A stretch of 56,461 bases of DNA from Streptomyces sp. NRRL S-350 (GTDB lineage Bacteria > Actinomycetota > Actinomycetes > Streptomycetales > Streptomycetaceae), in the NCBI RefSeq assembly GCF_000719705.1, contig NZ_JOHO01000044.1, positions 1-56,461 on the forward strand. Direction: 5' to 3'. How positions within the stretch are numbered: the first letter of the stretch is position 1; each line of letters starts with the position of its first letter. A model generated the notes under the pieces. That model had not been told where the DNA came from and searched no databases. It was given only the letters and a program-made list of their open reading frames with translations. A program made the translations under genes and the position numbers. Positions 8,051-15,524 of the stretch are shown one piece after another.

Positions 8051-8998
8051 TCACCGCGGGGGCTTGGCGTCGGCCTCCGCCTCGGCCCTGGCGACCCAGT
8101 CGGGCAGTGGCTCGAGGCAGGCCGTCCAGTCCTGCGGGACGTCGGCGAGGCCGGTGCGGGCGGCGACGACGCCGCCGGTGATGGCGCAGGTGGTGTCGAC
8201 GTCGCCCAGGCCCTCGGCGGTGGTCCACAGGGCGTCGGTCAGGCTGTCCAGGTGGTGGGCGGCGGACCACAGGGCGAAGGGGACGGTGTCGCTCGCCCGG
8301 ATCCGCCGGCCGTTGCCCAGGAGGTCGGCGGCCCGCCAGGCCTCGGTGCGGGGGGACACCTCGACGGCCCGGCCCAGCCCGTCGCGGACCGCGCCGGCCG
8401 GGGTGCGGTCGGCGACCTCGGCCAGCAGCTCCGGGCCGGCGGGGGCGCCCCCGGAACGGGCGCGGGCGGCGAGGGCCGCGGCCAGGGCGACGGCGACCGC
8501 CCCGGCGATGCCCTCGGGGTGGGCGTGCGTCACCTCGGCGGACAGCGCCGCCTGCTCGGCCGCCTCGTCCAGGTCCGCGTGGAACCAGGCGCCCAGCGGG
8601 GCCACCCGCATCGCCGCGCCGTTGCCGAGGCTGCCCTGGCCGTCGAAGAGTCCGCGGGCCGCGGCGCGCCAACTCGCCGGATCCCGGGCGAGTTCAGGCA
8701 GCAGCAGGTGCATGCCGTGGCCGTAGCCGCGGCCCGAGTCGGCCCGGTAGGTGGCGCCGAAGGCCTGGGCGAGTCGCTCCTGGTGGACGGAGTCGAAGGC
8801 GGTCAGGACGCCGAACACCGACAGTGCCATCGCGGTGTCGTCGGTCCACTGCCAGGGGCCTTCCTCCGGCGCCCGTCGGGCCCGGATCTGCTCGAACGCG
8901 TCGCGGGGCGACCGGAAGAGGGGGAACCAGCGCTCCCCGAATCCGTCCCCGAGGGCCAGGCCCTCCAGCGAGTCGCGAGCGGCGGAGAAGGATGTCAT
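8051..8998 (-). CDS. ADP-ribosylglycohydrolase family protein
   Basis: 315 residues from ATG 8998 on the minus strand. Signature metal and substrate motifs are present: GDGFGERW (about 17-24), WTDDTAMALS (51-60, with the Asp pair binding magnesium), GSLGNGAAMR (about 117-126), and GDVDTTCAITGG near 268-279. It is full length for DraG/ADP-ribosyl hydrolase proteins (PF03747), which remove ADP-ribose from arginine or related acceptors in the cytoplasm. No ADP-ribosyltransferase or nitrogenase gene lies nearby, so its target is unknown. It is separated by 80 bases from the downstream end of the quinone oxidoreductase gene and could be read through from that operon. Confidence 0.88.
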   Translation of the reverse strand: MTSFSAARDSLEGLALGDGFGERWFPLFRSPRDAFEQIRARRAPEEGPWQWTDDTAMALSVFGVLTAFDSVHQERLAQAFGATYRADSGRGYGHGMHLLLPELARDPASWRAAARGLFDGQGSLGNGAAMRVAPLGAWFHADLDEAAEQAALSAEVTHAHPEGIAGAVAVALAAALAARARSGGAPAGPELLAEVADRTPAGAVRDGLGRAVEVSPRTEAWRAADLLGNGRRIRASDTVPFALWSAAHHLDSLTDALWTTAEGLGDVDTTCAITGGVVAARTGLADVPQDWTACLEPLPDWVARAEAEADAKPPR

Positions 8999-9078
8999 CC
9001 CCGCATCCTGGCAGGGTGTCGGTCCGGTCGCAGCCGTATTCCGGGCCACGGCAGGACCGGCTCGGACCGGCAGCCGCG

Positions 9079-10050
9079 TCAGTCGCCCAGGACGGCGATC
9101 CGACCGGTGCTCAGCCCGTCGGCGACCCGCTGGACGGCGTCCGCGGCGCCGGCCAGCGGCACCCGGGCGCTCACCAGCGGGCGGACGGTGCCCTGCTCGG
9201 CGAGCTTCGCCAGCTCGTCGTGCGCGACCCGGACGGCCCGCGGGTCGTGGGTGTTGTACAGGCCCCAGTGCAGGCCGAGGATCGAGTAGTTCTTCACCAG
9301 CGCGTGGTTGAGGGCCGGCGCCGGGATCTGCCCGGCGGCGAAGCCGACCACCACGATCCGGCCCTCGAAGGCGACGCACTTGGTGGAGCCGGTGTACGCG
9401 GCGCCGCCGACCGGGTCGAAGACCACGTCCGCGCCGCGCCCCTCGGTGGCCTCCTTGACGGCGGCGACGAAGTCCTGCGCCGTACGGTCCACCACCACCT
9501 CGGCGCCGAGCGCCCGGGCGGCCTGCGCCTTCGCCGCGCCGCCGACCACCGCGACCACCCGGGCCCCGGCGGCCCGGCCGAGCTGGACGGCCGCACTGCC
9601 GACCCCGCCGGCCGCCGCGTGCACCAGCAGGGTCTCGCCGGCCCGCAGCCGGGCCCGCCGGTGCAGCGCGAACCAGGCGGTCTGGTAGCCGATGTGCAGC
9701 GCGGCCGCCTCGGCGTCGTCCAGCGCCTCGGGTGCCGGGAACGCGGCCGCGGCGTCCAGCAGCGCGTACTCGGCGAAGGCGCCGTGCGGCAGCACCGGGG
9801 TGCCGATCAGCCGCTCGCCCCGCCGGGGCCCGTCGGCCACCTCGCCGCACAGCTCCACGCCGGGGGTGAACGGCAGCGGCGGGCGCACCTGGTACTGCCC
9901 GCGGACCATCAGTGCGTCCGGGAAGTTGACGGCGCCGGCCCGCACCCGGACCAGCAGCTGCCCCGGGCCGGGCACCGGCCGCGCGACGCCTTCGGCGAGC
10001 CGCATCACCTCGGCGGGCTCGCCGAGCCCGCCCACCTGCCAGGCCCTCAC
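9079..10050 (-). CDS. NADPH:quinone oxidoreductase, zinc-independent MDR family
   Basis: 323 residues from GTG 10050. It shows the medium-chain reductase layout: an N-terminal GroES-like part (GQLLVRVRAGAVNFPD), then the Rossmann NADPH site HAAAGGVGSAAVQLGRA (about 139-155). It lacks the structural-zinc Cys cluster of alcohol dehydrogenases, as in zeta-crystallin-like reductases. The start overlaps the stop of the upstream SDR gene by GTGA, so translation is coupled. It probably reduces enoyl or quinone intermediates in the same catabolic route as the two SDRs. The operon is headed by the TetR-type operator at 11632. Confidence 0.88.
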   Translation of the reverse strand: MRAWQVGGLGEPAEVMRLAEGVARPVPGPGQLLVRVRAGAVNFPDALMVRGQYQVRPPLPFTPGVELCGEVADGPRRGERLIGTPVLPHGAFAEYALLDAAAAFPAPEALDDAEAAALHIGYQTAWFALHRRARLRAGETLLVHAAAGGVGSAAVQLGRAAGARVVAVVGGAAKAQAARALGAEVVVDRTAQDFVAAVKEATEGRGADVVFDPVGGAAYTGSTKCVAFEGRIVVVGFAAGQIPAPALNHALVKNYSILGLHWGLYNTHDPRAVRVAHDELAKLAEQGTVRPLVSARVPLAGAADAVQRVADGLSTGRIAVLGD

Positions 10051-10832
10051 AGTGCCCCGCTCCTCTCCAGCCCCTGCTGGAGCCGGTTCACCCCGGCGAT
10101 CCAGCGGTCCGGCTCGGTGGCGCGGACCCGGTAGTACTCGGCGACCTCGGCGTGCGGCAGGATCAGGAAGCGGTCCTCGCGCAGCCCGGCCAGGGCGGCC
10201 TCGGCGACGTCGTCCGGCTCCAGGGCGGTCGGCGCGAGCAGCGCCTCCCCGACCGCGCCGGTCGAGGCGAGCATGTCGGTGCGCACGCCCTGCGGGCAGA
10301 GCGCGTGGACCCGGACGCCCCGGTGCCGGTACGTCGCGGAAAGCCACTCGGCGAAGGCGAGCGCGCCGTGCTTGCTGACGGCGTACGGGGCCGAGCCGAG
10401 CATCGTGAGCAGCCCGGCGGCGGAGACCGTGGACAGGAAGCGGCCCTCGCCGCGCTCCAGCCAGCGGGGGAGCAGCAGTTCGGCGGCGCGCACGTGCGCG
10501 AGCACGTTGACCTCCCAGGCGCTCGCCCAGGCGGCGGCCGGCGCGTCGGCCCCGCCGACGGGGGCGACGCCCGCGTTGGCGCACCACACGTCGATCTCGC
10601 CGAGCTCCGCGCGGGCCCGGCCGACCAGTGCGGCGAGGCCGGTGGCGGAGGCGGCGTCCCCGGGCAGGGCGGTGCCGCCGCAGTCCTGGGCGACGGCCCG
10701 GGCGGCCTCGGCGTCGAGGTCGTTGACGACCACCCGCGCCCCGTTCGCCGCGAAGGCCCGTGCCAGCGCGGCCCCGATGCCCCGGCCGGCGCCGGTGACG
10801 ACGACGCCCCGGTCGGCGAACTCCGTTGTCAC
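10047..10832 (-). CDS. Short-chain dehydrogenase/reductase (middle gene of operon)
   Basis: 261 residues from GTG 10832. Cofactor motif TGAGRGIG at about 14-21, NAG in CANAGVAP, catalytic Ser in STVSAAG and YAVSK with the Tyr-Lys pair. The C-terminus carries an extra segment (VAEYYRVRATEPDRW) typical of actinobacterial SDRs that sit in fatty-acid or steroid-like catabolic clusters. GTGA overlaps link it to both neighbours. Substrate is unknown; oxidation of a hydroxyacyl or hydroxyalkyl intermediate is likely. Confidence 0.88.
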   Translation of the reverse strand: MTTEFADRGVVVTGAGRGIGAALARAFAANGARVVVNDLDAEAARAVAQDCGGTALPGDAASATGLAALVGRARAELGEIDVWCANAGVAPVGGADAPAAAWASAWEVNVLAHVRAAELLLPRWLERGEGRFLSTVSAAGLLTMLGSAPYAVSKHGALAFAEWLSATYRHRGVRVHALCPQGVRTDMLASTGAVGEALLAPTALEPDDVAEAALAGLREDRFLILPHAEVAEYYRVRATEPDRWIAGVNRLQQGLERSGAL

Positions 10833-11587
10833 ATCCCACCGCCGAGGGTGACGCCGCCGTCGATGACCAGGGTCTGGCCGGTGATCCAGCCGGCGTCGGG
10901 GGAGAGGAGGAAGGCGACCGCGCCCGCGATGTCCTCGGGGATGCCGAGTCGGCCGAGGGGGTAGGCGGCGGCGACCTTCTCCTCGCGGCCCTCGTAGAGG
11001 GCTTCGGCGAACTTGGTCTTGACGACCGCGGGGGCGACGGCGTTGACCCGGATGCCCTGCGGGCCCAGCTCGGCACCGAGTTCGACGGTGAGCCGGATCA
11101 GCGCGGCCTTGCTCACGCCGTACATGCCGATCCCGGCGGAGGCCCGTATCCCGGCGATCGAGGCGACGTTGACGACGGAGCCGCCGTGCTCGCCCATCCA
11201 CGCGGCGTGGGCTCGGCGGGTCCAGGCCAGCGGGCCGAGCACGTTGACGGCCAGGATCTTGGCGGCGGCGTCCTCGTCGGTGCCCAGGACCGGCCCGTAC
11301 ACCGGGTTGATGCCGGTGTTGTTGACCAGGTGGTCGAGCCGGCCGAAGGCCTCCAGGGTGCGGGCGATCGCCTCGTCCTGGTGGGCCGGGTCGTCGGCCT
11401 TGCCCGCGACGGCGATGGCGTTCTCGGGGCCGCCGAGGTCCCGGACGGCCTCGGCGAGCGGTTCGGGGTTGCGGGCGGTGAGGCAGACCTTGGCGCCGCG
11501 GTCGACCAGTTCCCGCGCGATGCCGAGGCCGATGCCCCGGCTGGATCCGGTGACGACGGCCACCCGGCCCTTGAAGGAGTGCACCAC
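10829..11587 (-). CDS. SDR family oxidoreductase, FabG-like (first gene of operon)
   Basis: 252 residues, GTG start at 11587 with GGCAGGA upstream; a second GTG at 11584 is equally possible. It has the classical SDR motifs TGSSRGIG (about 13-20), NNTGIN in place of NNAG, VASIAG with the catalytic Ser, and YGVSKAA. The C-terminal WITGQTLVIDGG stretch is the usual FabG ending. It is a 3-hydroxyacyl-CoA or related dehydrogenase by family. It is the promoter-proximal gene of a three-gene operon, with the operator 45 bases upstream. Confidence 0.9.
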   Translation of the reverse strand: MVHSFKGRVAVVTGSSRGIGLGIARELVDRGAKVCLTARNPEPLAEAVRDLGGPENAIAVAGKADDPAHQDEAIARTLEAFGRLDHLVNNTGINPVYGPVLGTDEDAAAKILAVNVLGPLAWTRRAHAAWMGEHGGSVVNVASIAGIRASAGIGMYGVSKAALIRLTVELGAELGPQGIRVNAVAPAVVKTKFAEALYEGREEKVAAAYPLGRLGIPEDIAGAVAFLLSPDAGWITGQTLVIDGGVTLGGGM

Positions 11588-11631
11588 GGAGCGTCCTGCC
11601 TTTCGTGCGAGGGTCGGGCTGTCACCGCTGA

Positions 11632-11647
11632 CTAAGCGCTTGCTCAG
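11632..11647. promoter_or_regulatory. TetR-type operator, copy 2
   Basis: CTAAGC-N4-GCTCAG, one mismatch from a perfect palindrome. It lies in the divergent gap between the SDR operon and the TetR gene. The flanks TGA and CAT match copy 1 (1158-1173) when that copy is read on the other strand. The position is suited to autoregulation and to control of the operon. Confidence 0.75.
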
Positions 11648-11731
11648 CATGCTGTCGGTGCGGGAGCCTGTCAACAGCCCGCCGGGCGGACAACGGGAAA
11701 GCCTGTGCGAGTTCTCTGGGAGGATGACGCC

Positions 11732-12358
11732 ATGACCAGCACCCCGATCGCCGACCTCTGGCCGAACCTGCCCGGCGCCGACACCCGCCCCGAGGCGGCG
11801 TACCGGCTCCTCCAGGCCGCCGTCGAGTCGTTCGCGGAGCGCGGCTTCCACGCCACCACCACCCGGGACATCGCCACCGCCGCCGGAATGAGCCCGGCCG
11901 CGCTGTACATCCACTACCAGTCGAAGGCCGCGCTGCTGGCCGAGATCAGCCAGGCCGGGCACGCCGCCACACTGGCGCTGGTCCGGGAGGCGGTGGCCGG
12001 CGGGGGCGCCCCGGCGGAGCGGATGAGACGGCTGGTCGAGCAGTTCACCGCCTGGCACGCCCGGGCCCGCACGGTGGGCCGCGTGGTCAACTACGAGCTG
12101 CACGCGCTGCCCGAGGACGCCTACGCGGTGGTCGCGGCGCTGCGGCTGGACATCGAACGCGAGGTCAGCGCGCTGATCGAGGAGGGCGCCACGGCCGGGG
12201 AGTTCCAGGTCTCCGAGGTGCGGACGGCGGCCCGCGCGGTCACCTCCCTGGGCATCGACGTCTCCCGCTGGTACACCGACCGCTCGACCGAGACCCCGGA
12301 GGAACTAGGGCGCCGGTACGGCGAGTTGGTGCTGCGGATGCTCGGCGCCCGGGTCTGA
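11732..12358 (+). CDS. TetR/AcrR family regulator of the acyl-CoA/SDR regulon
   Basis: 208 residues from ATG 11732, with GGGAGGA seven bases upstream; an in-frame GTG at 11705 is less likely. The N-terminal helix-turn-helix is clear in GFHATTTRDIATAAGMSPAA and YIHYQSKAALL. The C-terminal ligand-binding domain is typical of acyl-CoA-responsive TetR proteins. It is divergent from the SDR operon, with the palindrome between them. A second copy of the palindrome upstream of the kinase/acyl-CoA dehydrogenase pair suggests a two-operon local regulon, probably derepressed by an acyl-CoA (inference). Confidence 0.88.
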   Translation: MTSTPIADLWPNLPGADTRPEAAYRLLQAAVESFAERGFHATTTRDIATAAGMSPAALYIHYQSKAALLAEISQAGHAATLALVREAVAGGGAPAERMRRLVEQFTAWHARARTVGRVVNYELHALPEDAYAVVAALRLDIEREVSALIEEGATAGEFQVSEVRTAARAVTSLGIDVSRWYTDRSTETPEELGRRYGELVLRMLGARV

Positions 12359-12381
12359 GCCGGGGCCTCCCTCCCCCCGGC
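12359..12381. terminator. Short hairpin between two convergent TetR genes
   Basis: GCCGGGG (12359-12365) and CCCCGGC (12375-12381) with a 9-base pyrimidine loop, immediately after the TetR stop. Confidence 0.45.
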
Positions 12382-12422
12382 TGGGGCGGGGTGCGACCTG
12401 CGCGTCCGGCGGTGCGGTTCGC

Positions 12423-12450
12423 GGATACGTCCGACGTGTACCCCGTATCC
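12423..12450. promoter_or_regulatory. GGATACG inverted repeat at the end of the second TetR gene
   Basis: GGATACG-N14-CGTATCC directly abuts the stop codon of the minus-strand TetR gene. The same GGATAC word recurs in that gene's upstream region (13293-13324). It may be an additional binding site or part of a terminator; its position downstream makes a roadblock role possible. Confidence 0.4.
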
Positions 12451-13173
12451 TCAGGAGTTCCCGCCGCCGTAGAAGGCGTCCGGCGCCGGCTGGGGCATGC
12501 CGTCGAGCAGGCTGTCGAGGCCGGCCAGCATCTCGCGCTCGTCGTCGAACTCGGCCAGCCGGGGCACCAGGGCGCGCAGCCGCGGGTACTCCGCGGCGGG
12601 CAGCCGGTGCAGGCCCAGCCGCAGCACCGGGTCGGGCTCCTCCGGGTTGTCGACCACCTGGCGCTTGTCCACCAGCAGGCAGCCGAGGTTCCAGGCGACG
12701 AAGGTGCGGTAGACGGTCAGCGCGGTGGCGTCGTCGAAGCCGGCCCGGCCGAGCACCGCGAGGATGTGCTCGGTGAGTCGGAGCACCGGCACCGGGCGGC
12801 GGGCCATCGGGACGCTCAGCGGCCGGGTCGCGACCAACGGCAGGATCTCGGGGTGGGCGTGCGCGGCGACGGCGAAGGCCCGGGCGATCCGGCGAAGTTC
12901 CAGGCGCCAGCCGGGCTCGGGGGAGCCGCTCGCGGCGTTCGTCCGCAGCCAGTCGTTGATCTCGGTGAAGTACGCCTCGATCAGGCCGTCGAGCAGGGCC
13001 TCCTTGCCCGGGGTGTAGCGGTACAGGGCCATCGACTCGACGCCGAGTTCGGCAGCCAGCCTGCGCATCGTCAGCGCGGCCAGGCCTTCGCGGTCCACCA
13101 GCGCCACGGCGGCGCCGAGCACCAGCGGGCGGCTCAGGCGCCCCCGCTTCTCGGGGCCGTCCCGGTCAACCAT
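12451..13173 (-). CDS. TetR/AcrR family regulator with TetR_C-type ligand domain
   Basis: 240 residues from ATG 13173, preceded by GGAGGAG at eight bases. The frame is open further upstream, but that Arg/Ala-rich part has no start signal. HTH: GLAALTMRRLAAELGVESMA and LYRYTPGKEALLDG. The long C-terminal domain resembles the TetR class that binds hydrophobic ligands. GGATAC repeats lie 120-150 bases upstream. The neighbouring LysE-type exporter gene, on the same strand and upstream, is a plausible target. No ligand can be named. Confidence 0.87.
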   Translation of the reverse strand: MVDRDGPEKRGRLSRPLVLGAAVALVDREGLAALTMRRLAAELGVESMALYRYTPGKEALLDGLIEAYFTEINDWLRTNAASGSPEPGWRLELRRIARAFAVAAHAHPEILPLVATRPLSVPMARRPVPVLRLTEHILAVLGRAGFDDATALTVYRTFVAWNLGCLLVDKRQVVDNPEEPDPVLRLGLHRLPAAEYPRLRALVPRLAEFDDEREMLAGLDSLLDGMPQPAPDAFYGGGNS

Positions 13174-13292
13174 GTCCGCGCTCCTCCGGTTCGGTGCCGT
13201 GGTCGCCGGCCGGGCTCGTGCTCGGGCCCGGTCCGGCCGGGCGGATCCGCAGGTCCCGCTGGGGGTGGGGGCTGCGGCGGATGTCACTCAGC

Positions 13293-13324
13293 GGATACAG
13301 GACCAGGATACAAGGTACGGATCC
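13293..13324. promoter_or_regulatory. Direct repeats GGATAC at 13-bp spacing, candidate TetR operator
   Basis: GGATAC at 13293 and 13306 and GGATCC at 13319 form a 13-bp-period array, 120 bases upstream of the TetR start and 52 bases from the 3' end of the LysE gene. Autoregulation is likely (inference). Confidence 0.5.
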
Positions 13325-13375
13325 GGTGTCACCGGACGAGCTGCACAGGACCGGGCTGACCTGCGATCCCACTGG

Positions 13376-14014
13376 TCAGCCGAGCAGGAGCCGGACGGCG
13401 AGCCCGGCGACCAGGGTGGAGGAGCCGAGTGCGGTGAGTAGTCGCCCCTGCGGGCCGGTCAGCGCCCGGCCCAGCAGTGCGCCGCCCGCGGCGAGCAGCA
13501 ACTGCCAGCTCGCGGAGGCGACGAGGACGGCGACGGCGAAGGCTGCCGCGGCGGGCACGGCCGGGGCGAGGCCGCCGGCCGCCGCGGCCCGGCCGCCGGT
13601 GCCGAGGACCAGGGCGGCGAAGTAGAGCACGGTCAGCGGGTTCAGCAGGGTGATCCCGAGCAGGGTGAGGAACGCCCGGGCCGGGCCGGGCGGTGCCTGT
13701 TCCGGTGCCGCGGCGGCCCCGGAGCGGCTGCGGAGCGCGGTGTGGGCCGTCCGCGCGGCCAGGGCCAGCAGCACCAGGGCGGACACGACCCGCAACGGTC
13801 CGGCGGCCGGTTCGAGCAGCGGCGCGAGGCCGGAGCCGCCGACCGCCGCGAGCAGCGCGTACAGCCCGTCCGCCGTGGCCACGCCGAGCGCGGCGCAGGC
13901 GCCGGTGCCCAGCGAGGTCCGGGCGGTGAGCGTGACGAGGTAGGCCCCGACGGCCCCGACCGGGACGGCGACGCCGAACCCGGCCAGCAGCCCCGCGACC
14001 AGCGCGGCCCTCAC
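13376..14014 (-). CDS. LysE family translocator
   Basis: 212 residues, almost wholly hydrophobic, with about six predicted membrane spans. The N-terminal PVGAVGAYLVTLTAR and the central LLGITLLNPLTVLYF with the conserved Asn-Pro are the LysE/RhtB hallmarks. It exports amino acids or related small molecules across the cytoplasmic membrane. The start is GTG 14014; the purine-rich GGAGG is farther than usual (about 15 bases), so the start could be shorter. It lies upstream of, and on the same strand as, the TetR gene at 12451, which may control it. Confidence 0.85.
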   Translation of the reverse strand: MRAALVAGLLAGFGVAVPVGAVGAYLVTLTARTSLGTGACAALGVATADGLYALLAAVGGSGLAPLLEPAAGPLRVVSALVLLALAARTAHTALRSRSGAAAAPEQAPPGPARAFLTLLGITLLNPLTVLYFAALVLGTGGRAAAAGGLAPAVPAAAAFAVAVLVASASWQLLLAAGGALLGRALTGPQGRLLTALGSSTLVAGLAVRLLLG

Positions 14015-14216
14015 GCGCGGGCGGTGTCGGGCCTCCGGGGGCGGCCGGGCTGCTGTCGGACCGCGACCGGGCGGGCGGCGGGGGTCGCGGGCAGCGGGCG
14101 GGCCGGGGAGTGGGTCATGGACCGATCCTGGCGGGCCGGGAGGGGGTGGGCAACCGGTTTACGGGGGGCGCCGGGTAGCGTGGGGCCGTCCCGCGAGCCC
14201 TGCCCGAGGAGAGCCG

Positions 14217-14845
14217 ATGACCAGTCAGACCGACCCGGTGCGTGTGATGTTGGCGGAGGCCTGGACCTCCTGGGCGGAGCGCGGCGCGGCCCTGAGCGCC
14301 GAGGACTGGGACCGGCCGACCCGGCTGCCCGAGTGGACCGTGCGGGCGCTGTACGCGCACGTTGCGCCGGTGCCGGAGATGTTCACCGGGCTGCGCACGG
14401 CCGTCCTCGACGCGCCGGCCGAACTGTCCACCGGCGCCGGGATCCTGCGCGCCTTCAACCGGCCGGGCGGCCTCGCGCACACCGCCGCCGGGCAGATCGC
14501 GGACGCCGCGAAGCAGACGGCCGAGGTGACCGATCCGGCCGTGCTGATCGCCCGGTTCGGGGTCGAGGGCCCACAGGCCCTGGCCGCGCTCGACGACCTG
14601 CCGCCGGCCACGACGGTGGCACACCCGCTGCTGGGCGCTGTGACGGTCGGCGCGCTCGGCGAGGTGGCGCTGATGGAGGCGACCGTCCACCTGCTCGACC
14701 TGGTCGCGGCCGTCGGCGGCCCGCCGCCGCCGACGCGGCACTCGCCGCGACCCGGGCGCTGCTCGCCGAGGTCGCGGACCCGGCGGCCTTCATCGAGGCG
14801 GCGACCGGGCGCAGCGCCGAGGCGGTGCTGCCGGTCATCCGCTGA
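14217..14845 (+). pseudogene. Maleylpyruvate isomerase/DinB-like protein, frameshifted near the 3' end
   Basis: The frame from ATG 14217 reads as a TIGR03083/MDMPI N-terminal-type protein: LAEAWTSWAERGAALSAEDW, then LPEWTVRALYAHVAPVPEMF and LGEVALMEATVHLLDLVAA. At a CCG-repeat near 14718-14731 it changes to a Pro/Arg/Ser-rich tail that runs to 14888. The expected C-terminus, beginning DAALAATRALLAEVADP, continues in another frame and ends at 14845. One inserted base, or two deleted bases, in the CCG run restores a full-length protein of about 209 residues. Either the gene is damaged or the assembly has a homopolymer-like error. Confidence 0.7.
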
Positions 14846-14913
14846 CCTGGCGCCGTTCGTCCTGGTCAGTCGTATGATCTACCCCTGACATCGGTACTGG
14901 TGGGGGGACGTTC

Positions 14914-15285
14914 GTGGACTCGGTGTGGAACCTGTGGTGGATCGTGCCCATGGTGCTGTACGGCAGCGGGTGGATCGTCAGGGACGCCCGGCAGGCGCTG
15001 AAGGTGCGGCACGAGCGCAAGATGGAGCTGCTCGCCGCCACCGAGCGCCGGCACGCCGCGCTGGAGGCGGCCGGCCGGCCGCCCGAGCCGGTCTGCGGCT
15101 GCACCCACCACCTGGCCAAGCGCGACAAGCAGGGCCGCTGCCACGAGGCCGTCGAGGCCCCGACGGCGTGGGACGCCGACCGGCGCCCGCTGCAGTACGA
15201 GGCGCGGCCCTGCAACTGCCAGCAGTACATCGGCCCGGAGCCGCTGGGCACGGTCTTCGCCCCGGAGCTGGTCGACCCGCGCTGA
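14914..15285 (+). CDS. Small membrane-anchored protein with Cys/His cluster
   Basis: 123 residues from GTG 14914, with a run of G 7-12 bases upstream. One N-terminal hydrophobic span (VWNLWWIVPMVLYGSGWIV), then a charged helix (ARQALKVRHERKMELL). The C-terminal half carries CGCTHH, CH and CNCQQYIGPEPLG, a likely zinc- or metal-binding knuckle. Proteins with this layout are widespread and uncharacterised in Streptomyces. The cytoplasmic Cys cluster suggests a structural metal site. No operon partner is evident. Confidence 0.8.
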   Translation: MDSVWNLWWIVPMVLYGSGWIVRDARQALKVRHERKMELLAATERRHAALEAAGRPPEPVCGCTHHLAKRDKQGRCHEAVEAPTAWDADRRPLQYEARPCNCQQYIGPEPLGTVFAPELVDPR

Positions 15286-15367
15286 GCCTGCGCTGAGCCC
15301 GGGCTGAGCCCGGGCCCGGTCCGCGCTGAGCTTGGGCGGGGGACCTGCCGAGCCTGCGCTGAGCCCG
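15284..15367. repeat. GCTGAGCC direct repeats in intergenic region
   Basis: An exact 18-bp repeat, GAGCCTGCGCTGAGCCCG, occurs at 15284-15301 and 15350-15367, with a further GCTGAGCC copy at 15303 and GCTGAGCT at 15325. It begins in the stop codon of the preceding gene. No function assigned; the rest of the gap to 15524 holds only the M1 peptidase ribosome site. Confidence 0.6.
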
Positions 15368-15524
15368 TTCCGGATCCGCGCCGGGCCCGGGCCCGGTGGG
15401 CGCCGAACCCCGGCGCGGCGCGGGTCGGCCGGCCGACCGGCCGCCGCCGGATGTCATGAGCCTTTCAAAGGTGCGGGTTTGCTGTCACGCTGCTGCTCCC
15501 GGCCCGCTCCTCCGAGAGGTTCCG

